64,000 bases of DNA from Symsagittifera roscoffensis (lineage: Eukaryota; Xenacoelomorpha; Acoela; Convolutidae): contig NC_087062.1 in assembly GCF_963678635.1 (NCBI RefSeq), positions 86,899,845 through 86,963,844 on the forward strand. The letters are read 5' to 3'. The notes beneath the pieces are model-generated. The model was not told where the DNA came from. It did not search any database and saw only the letters and a program-made list of their open reading frames with translations. Within the stretch, counting starts at the first letter, position 1; each line of letters begins with the position of its first letter. Shown piece by piece: positions 1 through 12,506 of this stretch. Made by a program: the position numbers and the translations under genes.

Positions 1-5
1 CGTAT

Positions 6-444
6 TCACCATCCATTTTGGTTGAGATCGTAGGTTGAAACTTTGTTTTTCTCGAGCCACCGTCTACATTTGGGGTAGAAAGCCGGCGCATTCACGTTGT
101 GATATGCTGCAACAAAGCAGTATAGAAAGCAATGGTCATCATCTCTATTGTTGATATTCGTGAGCAGAATAGAAGCAGCACTGAGCGCCTCAGGTAGCTC
201 GAGGTAGTATCCTGCTCTTATTGGTGAGAAGGCCGCCGCAAAACTGTTTGCAGTTTTTCAATTCGACCAATAATCCACCCGCTAGCACGAGAAGAGAACG
301 AAATGACTTGGTTGACCATATAATCAATAAGGTCCAAGTTTTGATCCGCAGCTAATTCCTCGTAGTACACTGTCAATGTCTTAATGTTCAGAAATAGCAT
401 GGTACCTCTTTTACCCTTTGTTCGGGCCCTCTTTGACCCTTTCT
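6..444 (-). pseudogene. Broken mobile-element ORF fragment (Polinton/Maverick-associated type, tentative)
   Basis: Two minus-strand open frames join across a one-base frameshift near 240-250. The upstream part (about 444 to 245) has a basic start and a segment reading SSRASGWIIG. The downstream part, in the next frame, reads GYYLELPEAL and then NINNRDDDHCF, ending at a stop at 8-6. The order SGW, then YxxLP, then N-x-N followed by Asp and CF is one I associate with an ORF that accompanies B-family DNA polymerases in Polinton-like and related invertebrate elements. That family link is from memory. The frameshift makes it a remnant. Nothing beyond the left edge is visible, so it could be part of a longer element. 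Confidence 0.4.
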
Positions 445-1050
445 AGTATGAGAGCATCTATTTTTCCTTGTTTTGCATCATGACTTGAAACAAATCCGTT
501 TCTTTTTCACCAACTTCAAGATCATATCGATGCAATTTCCCCTTGAACGCGCTTTCCGTTGGACAGCGGAAGATCTCGTCTCGGTGCCATATGAAACTGG
601 CAATGCGTGCTTCTTCAGCAAATATTGTTGATAGGTTTGCGCTATGAGAAACATTGTATGGCAAAAGATACAATGACTATTGGAAGTCATGTCATGTGCC
701 AGCTCGATGTGCTCTCAGGCTTCCGACAAACTTTTGAATGATTTGAGACTTTCATTGTAAACAGTTTGAGGAGTAGGGGGAGGAAGCATCTTGTGAATAT
801 TTTGCTCATTTCCTCTCAAGTGTTTTTTAGAGCTCCGCACTGCTATTTTTTCGCATTGCTGGCAAGGAACAAGTGTCGCAAAATTGCAAAAGAAATAAAG
901 TTGTGCCTTGTTTGCTGAAGTTACTCGAGTAATTCAGGAAAGTTTCAAGGTTGAAGTAAAACTGATTATGATGAAGCAGAAACGAGAAGTGACTAGGACT
1001 AAAAACTGTGAGTTTTGCGATCCAGGACAAGTAGAAGTCATGAACGAGAG
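445..1050. other. No supported gene
   Basis: Short minus-strand open frames occur (for example 458-673 and 827-1030), but none shows a recognisable domain or a paired splice signal. Parts may be decayed pieces of the element remnant to the left. Confidence 0.5.
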
Positions 1051-2252
1051 TTATACTTTGCCGTGAACTTGAGCAATAAGTATTTTATTTCCACAAACAG
1101 GGTTTGTTACAGTTTAAGCTTTAAGTGCCTATTCCATCACCTGGTTCAAGCGCAAGGGTTTTGTATATTGAAAAACTGATTCATTTAAAGCTTCAAACAT
1201 ATGCTGTTAATTTAAAGGGGTAGGGGTGTTAATTTAAATTGTTTCAAGGTTTAGCAACTTTTAGAGGACTGGTTTAGACTTTCAATTAAAAGTTCAGTAC
1301 AAAATTATAAAATTTATAATTAGATTTGTTCAGATATAACCTAAAACTTTTTGTAACTAATTTTAAATGGGAAACAGTAATTTTTTAATGATTTCAAGCC
1401 CACTTCGTGTGTTGTTTAAATAAGCATAAATAAAAGTAGAAATATGAGAAAAAAGTGTTCAGAAATAAAAACCCTCAACTATTTAATTTAGTTGAAATAT
1501 GAGATACTAATAAGAATGAAAAAATCTTGATAGTCGCAGATGCATGATAAGCATAGATTGTCTTTTGAATATGTTTGAAAGATATCGAAATCAAAGTTTC
1601 TTTCAGGTGATTCAGTGTACAGTAAAACATTTCATATAAGGTCCTTCGAATTTATACTTTGCCGTGAACTTGAGCAATAAGTATTTTATTTCCACAAACA
1701 GGGTTTGTTACAGTTTAAGCTTTAAGTGCCTATTCCATCACCTGGTTCAAGCGCAAGGGTTTTGTATATTGAAAAACTGATTCATTTAAAGCTTCAAACA
1801 TATGCTGTTAATTTAAAGGGGTAGGGGTGTTAATTTAAATTGTTTCAAGGTTTAGCAACTTTTAGAGGACTGGTTTAGACTTTCAATTAAAAGTTCAGTA
1901 CAAAATTATAAAATTTATAATTAGATTTGTTCAGATATAACCTAAAACTTTTTGTAACTAATTTTAAATGGGAAACAGTAATTTTTTAATGATTTCAAGC
2001 CCACTTCGTGTGTTGTTTAAATAAGCATAAATAAAAGTAGAAATATGAGAAAAAAGTGTTCAGAAATAAAAACCCTCAACTATTTAATTTAGTTGAAATA
2101 TGAGATACTAATAAGAATGAAAAAATCTTGATAGTCGCAGATGCATGATAAGCATAGATTGTCTTTTGAATATGTTTGAAAGATATCGAAATCAAAGTTT
2201 CTTTCAGGTGATTCAGTGTACAGTAAAACATTTCATATAAGGTCCTTCGAAT
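1051..2252. repeat. Perfect-looking 601-bp direct tandem duplication
   Basis: The segment 1051-1651 is repeated immediately at 1652-2252 with a 601-bp period. Reading the two copies line by line I found no substitution. The unit is AT-rich, has no long ORF and contains no known motif. Identity this high means either a very recent duplication or an assembly duplication. The left boundary lies at TTATACTTTG and the right at GAATTTATAA. Confidence 0.9.
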
Positions 2253-2875
2253 TTATAAGGAGTGGCCGTTCGGTTTGAGGGGCGATAGCCAACCCTTCTC
2301 ATTTTGTAAAGACAAGTATTATCGAATAAGGTGATTGAGTTCTTAGAAGATCAGTTTTTTACGCGGCATTTCATTTTCTATTCGTGCTGATCACGCGTCT
2401 TTTTTTATTAGTCAGGATTTCAAAGTATTTTGCAATTCCAGTCATATTAAATTGAAATTTTGAACAGAAGGCGACCATCGCTCGAACGCATTAGTCGAAA
2501 AACTTGTACATACTGTAAATAATAAATTTTTAGCAGTGGCACACGAACATCAAAAACCTACTTTACAACACGCGATTTTCAAAATTGTTTGGAATCCTGA
2601 TCATCCATCCAATCAAAAATCAAACGTTCACCTTTCGAAATAGATTTCAATATAAGACGAAATACGATCTGGAATCAGTTAGCCTGCAATAAAATATCCA
2701 ATGGATTTTTAGACAAAGGAAAATCAATCCTAAGCAAAGGACGGGCACTTGATTAGAAGACGACCGGGTTGAAGACGGATATAAGGATACTACAAACCCC
2801 AAGAAGCATCACTTTCCAATGAAGAAAGGCTACGAAATGGACTACCCTTAACCATCGAAGCCATCGTCGTCGCGA

Positions 2876-4038
2876 ATGCCACTGCATAGTCCTTTCACAG
2901 GTAACATACTTCGGAAAACTAAGGAGAGCATAAATGGAAATCCCTTTTATGGAAAACTTGGTCAGAAAATCATAAAACCAGATAAGAATACTTCGACGAA
3001 AACACTATCGGAAAATCCGACATCACCTTACCAAAATCAAAGTCGTCTAGTTTTCGTTCCTCTAGGGGAAATATCTCCTTTCCGTCACTTCCTACGTCCT
3101 TTTCGTTACTATTTTGAAGAAGGCTCAAACTGGACTACGAAAGCAAGACAGACAACTGTCACAAGACCAGGCCCCAAGACAAGACTTTATTCCGAGTTGG
3201 CTACTTCCGATAACGACACTAGGGTAGAAACAAACCTTCACGAAACAGGAAACAGACCACAAACACAGGTTCCTTAGCTTGCGATGAACCAATTCTAATT
3301 CCATCTGACACTTCAGATATTAGTGATTAAGATTAGATTGCGGGAGGTTTCCCTCGCAGAGATATGATTAATGAACGTTACATTTCTGATAATGTTAGAG
3401 AACCGGAGCCTATTATTCTTACCCTAGACTCACGTTTAGCTCGGGATGACATAGAAACTGAGATTTTAGATGGTCACGCTTCATCGTCGGAACCGCTTGA
3501 TTGCCCAATCAGCATCCTATCTGCAGGGTGGAGTCGGACCCGACCTCCTACCATCGCGCAGTCTCCAACAACTACAGAGGCCAACAAACTGGACAATCCG
3601 CCGGATAGTAACGAGACCTCACAAAAGAGCGCGGCCTTAGACTTATCGATCTACAAGATCATTGCTTCTTCTGACGAAAATACTGCTGTTCAATAATTTA
3701 CCACAAAACAACACCGGAAACGAGTGTAAACTTCATCGGTCGGGGCGAAATGTAGATCCTCCCCAGTTTTACGGTAAAAAGCTTTTTATAGACATTATAA
3801 ATTAACGAAACAAACAGACCGGATCAGCAACAAACCCAATAATCCTCGATCATTATTCTCATCCGGAACAGATGGTCAAGTTTCGACCCAAACTTCGGAT
3901 AAAAAAACCCCTGTTCTCTCGATCCACTCCAACGACGAAGCATCCAATTCATCGGACACCTATTCAGCGGACTTACTATCCCTCTCTTTGACCAACCAAT
4001 CATTGAAAATAGCTATGGACGACATCAACAAAATCTAA
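2876..4038 (+). pseudogene. Coding-like remnant in three frames, unrecognised
   Basis: Three consecutive plus-strand open frames, 2876-3277, 3364-3696 and 3778-4038, stand out because their composition is richer in GC and in Ser, Thr, Pro and Asp codons than the surroundings. They lie end to end in different frames, as expected of one decayed hydrophilic low-complexity ORF or of exons of one gene. The last ends in a serine-rich stretch and a stop at 4036-4038. I see no catalytic motif or zinc finger. It could be the gag-like part of a retroelement or a host gene; I do not assign a function. Confidence 0.35.
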
Positions 4039-4992
4039 TTTAATGTAGCACTTAGATGCTTTATTCCGTCGGATTTCCTTCGCCAACTCAGTTACAGTAG
4101 TAACTTAGTTAAACTGCTTATTCTAGCAAATTTTAGTTTTGACGAATTCTCATAGTGCCTAACTTGGTGCATATTTAATGAAGTTAGTTAAAACTTGCGT
4201 CAGCCTCCTCTAAGGGGAGAAAAGGGTCAGTTACATTTTAACTCGTATTTATTTTTTTCACTAGCAGGGGAATGTTTTGCATTGCAGTATCTGACCATTT
4301 TTAATTAATTGCAATTTTTTTTAACTGGTACTGATGTTATAACCTTGATGTATTCATTCTCTCCGGCGGAAAGAATGATCGCTCACTTTTTATTGTTTTA
4401 ACTTTGAGATTAATTCACTTTTTACCTTCAACTTCTTATCTGTACGTAAGTAGAATTAGCTACAACAATGTAATATTTTATCACTAGCAAAATGAAAAAC
4501 ACGAGCTTAAGATTAATTTTTTGAATTAAGAGAATCAAAAAGCGAGCAGAAGAAGCCAAAAAAAGTCCGGTATAGAAGTTTAAAATAGGTGCTACTCACG
4601 AAATTGGATTTTTTTGGCAGTGGTTTAATAAATTTAAATGCATAAACAGAAAAGTTGATTCGAAAAAAAGTTGACGCTGAAAAAAAGCTCTTGGCTTTTA
4701 AATTATCGCAAGTACAAGGTTCAAACTTTCAACACTCTCTTTTTCTTCACCCCCTCCCCACCCCACCTGCATTTTTTTTACTGACTATTTTTTGTTCAGA
4801 TTGTCCGATTGTTACAAAAATTGGCATGCAAACATGTTTGGTCTTTATACTCAGCCTTGTAAACCATTCGTTTCACTATAGATGCTATTGTGAGCTATGG
4901 TGAGGAAATATAAAAAGAGCCAAATTTTTATATTAGTTATATTCTTCTTTTTAATATAATAAACCCGATGAATTAAAAATCTATAGAAAAAA
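4039..4992. other. AT-rich non-coding DNA downstream of the protease-homolog stop
   Basis: This holds the 3' side of the minus-strand serine-protease homolog. A polyadenylation-signal variant ATTAAA occurs on the minus strand at 4955-4950, about 40 bases past the stop codon. No other feature is supported. Confidence 0.4.
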
Positions 4993-5271
4993 TTAATTAG
5001 CTCGAATTGTGTTTTTGATCCAGTCTCTCAATGGTAATATCTTAGTAAAAACATTAACGCGTGAACATAAGTGACCCATTCCGACGTTCGATCCAGTCCA
5101 GTGACTGGCTACCCCGAATAGACATTGGGGTTTGGTTTGACCACAACTCATCACATAGAGGGGGCTTCCCTGGTCATACACACAGATGCTGCTGCCAGAC
5201 AAGAACGAAATGAGACACAACTGGTTCTCGGGACATCCGGCGGAGTTGCTTCCATGATCGTAAAGCACCTC
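4993..5271 (-). CDS. Serine protease homolog, exon 4 (C-terminal; catalytic Ser replaced)
   Basis: This exon encodes residues 178-269 and the stop of the predicted 269-residue trypsin-fold protein. The acceptor is a TTTAG directly before GAG (5271). The exon enters in phase 0, matching the phase-0 donor of exon 3. It holds the trypsin C-terminal block: the strand containing Ser195, the CLFGV strand, and the final helix RDWIKNTI. The active-site signature, normally C-x-G-D-S-G-G-P, reads CVYDQGSP. Ser195 is therefore Gln (residue 211) and two oxyanion-hole glycines are lost, which should abolish proteolysis. The fold-defining cysteines and hydrophobic core positions look kept, so this resembles a maintained pseudoprotease more than random decay. 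Confidence 0.85.
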   Translation of the reverse strand, partial: EVLYDHGSNSAGCPENQLCLISFLSGSSICVYDQGSPLYVMSCGQTKPQCLFGVASHWTGSNVGMGHLCSRVNVFTKILPLRDWIKNTIRAN

Positions 5272-5287
5272 CTAAACATAAATGCGG

Positions 5288-5338
5288 CTCACCATTTCAG
5301 CCCTTGCACTTTTGGCCCCTCTTTAATTTAAGTGCAGG
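5288..5338 (+). repeat. Degenerate piece of the 45962-46190 MITE family
   Basis: The segment contains CCCTTGCACTTTTGGCCCCT followed by CTTTAATTT. This aligns with the left TIR of the element at 45962-46190 (CCCTTCACACTTTTCGCCCC, then CTCTTAAATC). It lies about 15 bases upstream of the exon-4 acceptor, inside intron 3 of the protease homolog. Similarity is partial. Confidence 0.45.
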
Positions 5339-5964
5339 TTGAACCCCCCCCCCTCTCCTAACCCCTCTGCTTCGCATTTTATACACAAATTTGTGTGCTA
5401 GACTTTAGAGGTGAATAGTGTGTCAACTATTTTAAACAACTTATAACTGATCCGCCGAAGTAGATGATTTTTGCATAGCTTTGAGCTAACTGAGCGATCT
5501 AGATATTTCACTTGACTCGTATTCCGACCACTGAATTATTATTCCGACCACTGAAAATGGGAAGAAACTTTGTCTTCGGGCGTTTTTTATTTTTTAGGAG
5601 AGAAGATGATTGATTAAGAGGTACGCGTTTATCCGTATGGAAAGACATCATTTATGTGTGAAGTGCTGAAACCTTTTTCCCCAAACATGACTCAAAAAAT
5701 TTGCGCAAAACAAAAAAAAATCATGATCACCCATTGTTAACATCAGTTTTTTCCTCATAAAACTTTATCAAATCTTTCAGGATTATATCCTTACCATCAC
5801 CAAGTTATACTAATTTATACTAATTTCGCTAAGTTATACTAATTTCGAGAGGGGAACGCCTTACAAAATTACCATTATTTGGTAAAGTCAACTTCGAAGG
5901 CAAGAATAGCGTACACAAAATTTAGAAGCCAAAAGAGAGATTAAGGGTGAGTCGTCAAAGATAC
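5339..5964. other. Intron 3 of the serine-protease homolog
   Basis: Together with 5272-5338 this is the third intron (5964-5272 on the minus strand). Donor is GTATCT after CTGCAG and acceptor is TTTAG. Apart from the MITE piece at its 3' end and C-homopolymer tracts near 5345, no element is visible. Confidence 0.6.
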
Positions 5965-6151
5965 CTGCAGTTTAGAAGGTTGATTGATCGTGTAACTAGA
6001 ATCGGAGCCCATCCCGCATGACCCCAGCACTGCTAGGTCCTCCGGCTCTCTCTTGCACATCGGCAGGAACTTATGTCCGCTTCTAAGTGACCGCATGCTC
6101 TTTTTAGTCTTAAGAAGAGCAATGTCATTGTTGTAAGTCAACATGTCGAAT
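5965..6151 (-). CDS. Serine protease homolog, exon 3 (catalytic Asp present)
   Basis: This exon encodes residues 115-177. The acceptor GTGTTTAG precedes the exon at 6152; one base completes a Gly codon begun in exon 2, and the exon ends in phase 0 at CTGCAG before GTATCT. It contains MLTYNNDIALLK, the trypsin segment around Asp102 (here residue 124), so this member of the triad is kept. A later LPMCKREPEDLAVLGSCGMG segment matches the trypsin strand with its interdomain cysteine and the GWG-like turn. The intron before it is about 7.8 kb. Confidence 0.88.
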
Positions 6152-7844
6152 CTAAACACTAAATTACTTGGGCGAAAGTTACCCTTCCCAGTTTTACAAT
6201 GCAGTTGTTTTCTTTTCTTTTTGCCTGGAGCGTTGAAGCTTTTAAGGCGTTGAATACAAAGTTTTCAACGCGTTAAAGTTGACCTCGTTTTCAAAAACAA
6301 GAAAAAACGAAGTACCTACATGGCAAGGTAAATACTTATGAAAAAAAAATAAATAAAGTTCAAACGGCGCAAAACGTTCCGACCGCAGTCAATTTGCAAA
6401 ACAAACCTAATCAATACACAAACTGGAACCGTCATATCTATTTACCCCTTCTGAATTATGATTTTTCAGCGCACACTTAACATTCGGTTTCTTTGATCGT
6501 TTATGTTGCAAAAAAAAGTAAAATTTATGGCACGAGGTTATAACAATGCATTAACGGACATTAAAATAATCAATTATGCTGTATCACAAGGATTATTTCT
6601 GAGTTTTTTGTTGTTTTTTGCTATCTATAATTGTCTGTACGCATAATAAAAAAAGTTCTGTGTGCTGATGAATGCGCATGGTATACAACAACTAATACTA
6701 GAAATCAGCAGCAGGTAAACTTTGATATAGGCAATTTCGAAAACTATTTTTTTGGAGAATAAGGATAAAACAGCCACCATAGAAATTAAAAGGAATAATT
6801 TTTTTAGCATTAGATCCCAAAACAACACTTAGGTCTAATATTTGAAGAAAAAACTAAATTTCAAAACACGCACCGATAACATTTTGAAAAAGGAAGCTAA
6901 GTCTTGCTCGATTATCTATCATCTCAGATAACATTTTAAAACCTCTGAACTTCTAAAATATACATCAAATATAATCAACCAATATATCAATACAAATCAC
7001 TAACCTATGGCACAGCTAATATGACGGACTTAAAAGACTGGAAAGCCAGCAATAACTCGTTTGAAAGAATTTTTCAATTGAAAACGGGAGAGTGTGAAAC
7101 ATATTCGAAACAAATAAAAACTATGTCTGGTTCGAGAGTTACATGTATTTGAACTTTTTAAATTCGTGGTTAGAAATGCACGATAATTTTTTGGAAATAA
7201 AAAACTTCATAAAAACATTAGGGAACAGGAGATAACAGATAATATCAACACAAGCAAAACAAGAAAAAAATTTCGCAGCCGAAAAAGGCTTGCTACAGAA
7301 AAAAATGGAAAATAGGGTTCGTGTTTTTATATAATAGGTTTTTACAATTGATTTTTTAAAAATTTTTTTGAAGCGTTCACAATTATCAAATACATATTTT
7401 TCATACAACAAAAGACATCAATATTTATGACTACGATCAAATTTTATTTATATTATGGTAGATTTCCATCCCTTTGTTATAGTTTTTTCGGTCATCTTAG
7501 TTAGCGTTTTGCGTTGAATCTCAGTTTTTTTTGTAGCTTTTAAAATTATAAGAAATTTTGCAGTCTTTTTTTAAAGCTGTACATAAGATCTATGTTTTTA
7601 AAATAGGCCAAACTTTATTGCTCATGAAGATACCACCCGACAGACTAAGACGTTTTTGGTTTTTTCCTGAGCCAAACCAAATTTTAAAAGTTTTTGGCTT
7701 GAAAATAAAATTAATATTCTGACTATAAATAACATGTTCCGAAATATAAATGTCATTGAAAAACCTTCCTTTATTAAGAAAAACGTTTTTTTATAGACAT
7801 TTTACCGTCCCATTTTTATTTTTTTGCGATTTATGTTTCGACCA
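6152..7844. other. Intron 2 of the serine-protease homolog, 3' part
   Basis: AT-rich intronic DNA. Short minus-strand open frames at 6625-6828 and 7139-7411 are hydrophobic or Phe/Lys-rich and look like chance products of base composition. No repeat structure noticed. Confidence 0.5.
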
Positions 7845-7930
7845 ACTCGACCAAAAAATGGTATGTTTCGACCGCCTCGAACCACAATCGATATGTTTCG
7901 AGACTACTCAAACTGTCTTTGTTTCGATGG
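7845..7930 (+). repeat. Short array of a TATGTTTCGACCG-type motif
   Basis: About three imperfect units of roughly 30 bp, each opening with TATGTTTCGA and containing CTCGA or CTCAA, are followed by a further GATCACGTTCGACCA. A related array occurs at 61365-61510, over 50 kb away. The period and core are shared while the spacers differ. Confidence 0.5.
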
Positions 7931-7998
7931 TGTTCGTCAGAGGAAGTAGTTTTCGATCACGTTCGACCAAGGGAAAATTTTTAAAAGAGTCCCACCGA

Positions 7999-8336
7999 CG
8001 TATGTAAGGATGTATGTATGTATGTATGCATGTATGTATGTATGTATATATGTGTGTATGTATGTATGTATGTATGTATGTATGTATGTATGTATGTATG
8101 TATGTATGTATGTATGTATGTATGTATGTATGTATGTATGTATGTATGTATGTATGTATGTATGTATGTATGTATGTATGTATGTATGTATGTATGTATG
8201 TATGTATGTATGTATGTATGTATGTATGTATGTATGTATGTATGTATGTATGTATGTATGTATGTATGTATGTATGTATGTATGTATGTATGTATGTATG
8301 TATGTATGTATGTATGTATGTATGTATGTATGTATG

Positions 8337-8367
<31 letters not shown>

Positions 8368-8548
8368 GTATGTATGTATGTATGTATGTATGTATGTATG
8401 TATGCATGCATGCATGTATATATGTATGTATGTGTGTATGTATGTATGTATGTATGTATGTATGTATGTATGTGTGTATGTATGTATGTATGTATGTATG
8501 TATGTATGTATGTATGTATGTATGTATGTATGTATGTATGTATGTATG

Positions 8549-8579
<31 letters not shown>

Positions 8580-8664
8580 GTATCTATGTATGTACGTATG
8601 AATGTATGTATGTATGTATGTATTTATATATGTATGTACGTCTGTATGTATATATGTATGTATG
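7999..8664 (+). repeat. (TATG)n microsatellite
   Basis: About 660 bp of nearly uninterrupted TATG tetranucleotide repeat with scattered interruptions (TGTG, TAAG, TATATA, GCATGCATGCATG), becoming more degenerate towards 8600-8664. All six reading frames are open through it, giving artefactual Tyr-Val-Cys-Met or Ile-His-Thr-Tyr polypeptides. It sits in intron 2 of the protease homolog. Confidence 0.97.
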
Positions 8665-10743
8665 GGCGCTTTCGTTGCATCAGTTCTTGCAAAAAGTTGG
8701 CAGAAAGTTTAGAGTTTGCTTTGATCAAGCTGTAGTAGAAACAGCAGCAGGAACAACCGAGATGGTTTGGTTTTGCGAAAACTGCTTCCGCGCAAATAAC
8801 AATGATGATGAGACCCCAAAGGAGAAAATCTCTCTGACGCATACAAATGACACTATTAGAAAAGTCACAGGTGAACCAATTCTTGTTTTTGATCCCGCTA
8901 CTTCTCTTCAACCAAATCGATATTTCAGTGTAAAGAAAACTCAAACCGAATTTTGCAAGTCTTGTATTTGAATATAAACGTATCTAAGAAAAAAAAGGGT
9001 AGTTTGTTATTAAAATCAAACTAATAACTAGCAAAACTATAAATATTTATAGAAGCTGTGCTCTAACTTAGTACAAGTTTTATGTAAAGCACTGCATATA
9101 GAAACTTTCAGATTGCTTTTAGTTATGAGCAACTTAAAGAGGCCATGGAAATTAAAAAGGCGCAATGGCTGATGAATCAGTGTCCTGAAAATTGGCCCAA
9201 CAAAAGTGGCAGCAGACCTTTTGTACAGAAAATTGATTGAAAGTCAGGGCATGCCCATGGTCAGTGAGAGAAGTTCTTCAACGCCACCACAAAAAAAATG
9301 TGACTTTCAATCCTCTCTATATAACTTTCATTTCCCAAACGAAAAACTTACTCCGTGTGTCACTAAAAAGTTTTGCTGAACATTTTTTTTGCCTTAGAGT
9401 CAATTCGTGGAAGTGGTACCAAATCTTCTATTTCAAAATCGAAAAAAAAAGACGGTTTCCATTCTCTGCTCCGACGAAAGTGCAGTTTCTTATAAGATTT
9501 ATTGCGATGATAAGTTGACAAGTCAAAACGTAAAGTGAGTACCTCGACCCGGGGAGGAAGTAGCAACTTGGCATAATATGCAGAAAGCGTAAGAGGAAGT
9601 GTTTGTCAATAACCACAAACTGATAACGAACTAAGAGATTTAAAAAAAGTAGCGCATGATATGAAGGAAAAACTTAGAAATACGTAACAATATCTAATGG
9701 AAACTGCCTTTTCAGAGAACTCCTGTTAATGTTCTTTTGAAAAGTATTTTTTGTTCAATTGTTAAAGAAATTTTTCAAGGTTGATCTAAAATTAAGGTTT
9801 TACATCAGAAAAAATGACAATGCGTCATTTTTTGGCAGACTACAAAAAGTTTCCCCAGAAATTTATGCCTAGTAATTTTCTTAGTTTTGTTTTCGATAAC
9901 AAAAACATTGCCTACTAAGTGTGAAAACCAAAGCTTGGAAAACCAAATAAAAAATTGGTCTGAGGATTTCTATGAATAGAAAGTAACCGCCGTTAGAATG
10001 AAATTGAGAATTGCGATAGCAACTCAGGATTGCCAACATTGCAAAACCTCGATTTAAAAATGATAAAGAAACGAGAAAGACAAAAGTTTGCTTACATTGC
10101 ATAAACCCCTATAGAACTGATAATGAAAAAAATGAAAAATTAAAAAGTTATCAAAAGCAAACAAATTACTGCGGTGTTAAGATACCTAGAACATATCAAA
10201 AACAATACGGCTAGTTTGTCGCCTGATCAAAAAAGTATGCAACGGAGGAAACAGAATAAGAAGTGAAAAAACTGAGATTCACAGCCATGCAAAGTTAGTT
10301 TGTTTGTCAAAAAAGTTATGTGAGAGTTGATAATTTTCAAGCTGATCTCATTAAATGTTTTATTTCATTTTTTCCAAAACCAAAATTGAGGCTATACGAT
10401 TTTTCGAAGCCAATTTGCAATGGATGAAAACATATTAGATATTTGAATTCTGAGGTTGTTCATAGGTTTCTGCAAAATGGCAACAACATGGATCTGACAA
10501 AAAAACTTAGATTTTTTTGATGTTTTTCAAATTTCAAATCATGAGTTTCTTCTCAGTAAAACTTGATTACAAAAAGACAAAATTACTAACTGCTTCTATA
10601 GTTTTCAATATTTAGGTTAAGGTTTTAAAATTTGGGATAAGTAACGAAGGCAGGAGACTCATTTTCACGCTTCCCGTGGTTTTGCGGGTCATGCACAAAG
10701 TGCTTTATGTTGTCTGCATAGTCAGATATCGCCTTTTGCTTTT
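8665..10743. other. Intron 2, no supported gene
   Basis: A plus-strand open frame continues from the microsatellite to 8971 with a mixed-composition tail containing WFCENCF and FCKSC pairs. It has no recognisable domain and I do not call it. The remainder is AT-rich non-coding DNA with no clear repeat. Confidence 0.4.
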
Positions 10744-11153
10744 TGAGTTAGGACTGGGGTGTATAACTCATAGAGTAATTTCGGATAGGGTACACCGTCT
10801 GCTCGTCACGCTATCTTATTTTCGGCCGGATAGATTCGTGCAACTTCTTAGTCTAATACCGATCCTAATCTTACTCTTATACTATCTAGTCTCAGGTTGT
10901 TTAACTAGTCTCTGCTAGGCTCAATAGATCTAGGGTATACTGGTTTATTGCGGCTGCTGAAGTGCTCGGGAGAGTCCAACTAATTTCTAAGTTAAATTCA
11001 AATCTCTCTGGTGCTGAAATTACAAGTAACTTCAGCACTTACAAATAAGTGGGTTGTTAGTTAGATGGATCATGATTGGTTAATATTAAATACTTTACAT
11101 TGGTAAAACATTTAATTTATCCAATCATAAAATATAGTTTAGATCAGGTTCCA
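10744..11153 (-). repeat. LTR of the deleted element
   Basis: This aligns end to end with the LTRs at 34151-34558 and 57560-57970. It begins TG and ends CA and carries the same internal block TTTCGGCCGGATAGATTCGT. It is directly followed by CCCATCCGGG, the same internal edge that flanks the 34151 LTR. Confidence 0.92.
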
Positions 11154-12506
11154 CCCATCCGGGTTTTACAGAGTTTTTTAGAACAGTTCTTCTGTAATTC
11201 AAGGATGGATGATGGACGTTGGTATTTGGCGAACATCATATTTTTCTTCCGCTTCTTCTTGTGACAACGACTGGGTCTTTGCAACAAAATCAATTCTGAT
11301 TTCAGAATGGTTGGCTATGTCAGGTTTTTCTGTTCTTCGTGGAGAACTTCTTTTGTGTCTGATCTTAGTTTGGGAATGGCGTGGAGATTGTGCGTGGAGG
11401 GGATGCCTGGTTACTCGGATCTGTACGTACACTTGGGTCATCGAGGTGGTCATTGGTCTGGTTCAATGAAGTCCTTTTCTGCGAGGTCAAGTCGTACTCT
11501 AAATCCTTTGAGTTGTGATTGTGAGCGGCATATCGATTGTAGTTGGTCATTCTCTCTCGAGTGTAGTGAGGTCGTCTTGTCTTTTGATGTTCGTCCTTGG
11601 TGTTGTATTCTGATCTATATATTGCATCATGTGATTTTACATTTTATAAAACTTTTATTAGTTTAATATTTTTTAATAATGATTTTAGTTAGTTGTTTTC
11701 ACAAAAGCTTTTTGTTTTAGTTCGGTTATTTTGAAGAGTTACTCACCCTTGAGTAGCTCTTATTAAAAATAAAGGTGTGGTCACAAAGCGTGGATGTAGC
11801 GCGGTGGGTTAGGCCGGCTATAGAGCATGCTCAGGACGTCCTTCCTGGTGGGTTAGGCCAGGTGTGGGAGTATGATTTCATGCGGTTTTTGTGAGGGGTC
11901 CTGTTATGTGACAACGTTTTATGTTGGGTTTGTTGTGGTTTTACTTGTGTCTTGTTGGTTATGTACTTTTTCCAAAAAGCAAATTGTTTGTGGTATGGGT
12001 TTGTCTTTCGACTTTTTTGTGTTTTATTATCTCTTTCTAAGACTTTGTAATAGTCTTCAAAAGAATAAATTATCCAGTTTTAAACTGGGTTAATCCGGTT
12101 TGGGTACCGTTGGTTTCCTTTTCTTAGTCATGCTGTTATTCTATGATTTGTGGTATTTAGTAAGCTGCGTTGGTTAGTTTTGTTTAGTATATGATTCCTT
12201 TCCAACCGGGTTAAAGGAAAGTTTGAAACATGTTATTATATGTTAGAGTTGTTGAGTGTGAAAACTTGAAACTGAAATTCATTATTTTAAACAATTCTTC
12301 GTGGGCGAGCTGTGCGAGTGTGGATAGAATTTCTGTGCGAATGAATGAAAATATCAAAAGGTTAGTACTGCAATTGCATTTTATTAATTTACTGCATAGA
12401 ATTTGGAAATTTACAGCTAGTTATGGGGGAATTTTAAGATACAAATTTTCATTATAATTAGATTTACTGCTTTTTGGGGGAAAATTTTATAAATTAATTT
12501 ACTAAT

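Noticed and set aside
7908..8971. Long open frames made of Tyr-Val-Cys-Met or Ile-His-Thr-Tyr repeats
   Set aside because: They follow from the (TATG)n microsatellite, which is open in all six frames. The non-repeat tail to 8971 has no start of its own and no recognisable domain.
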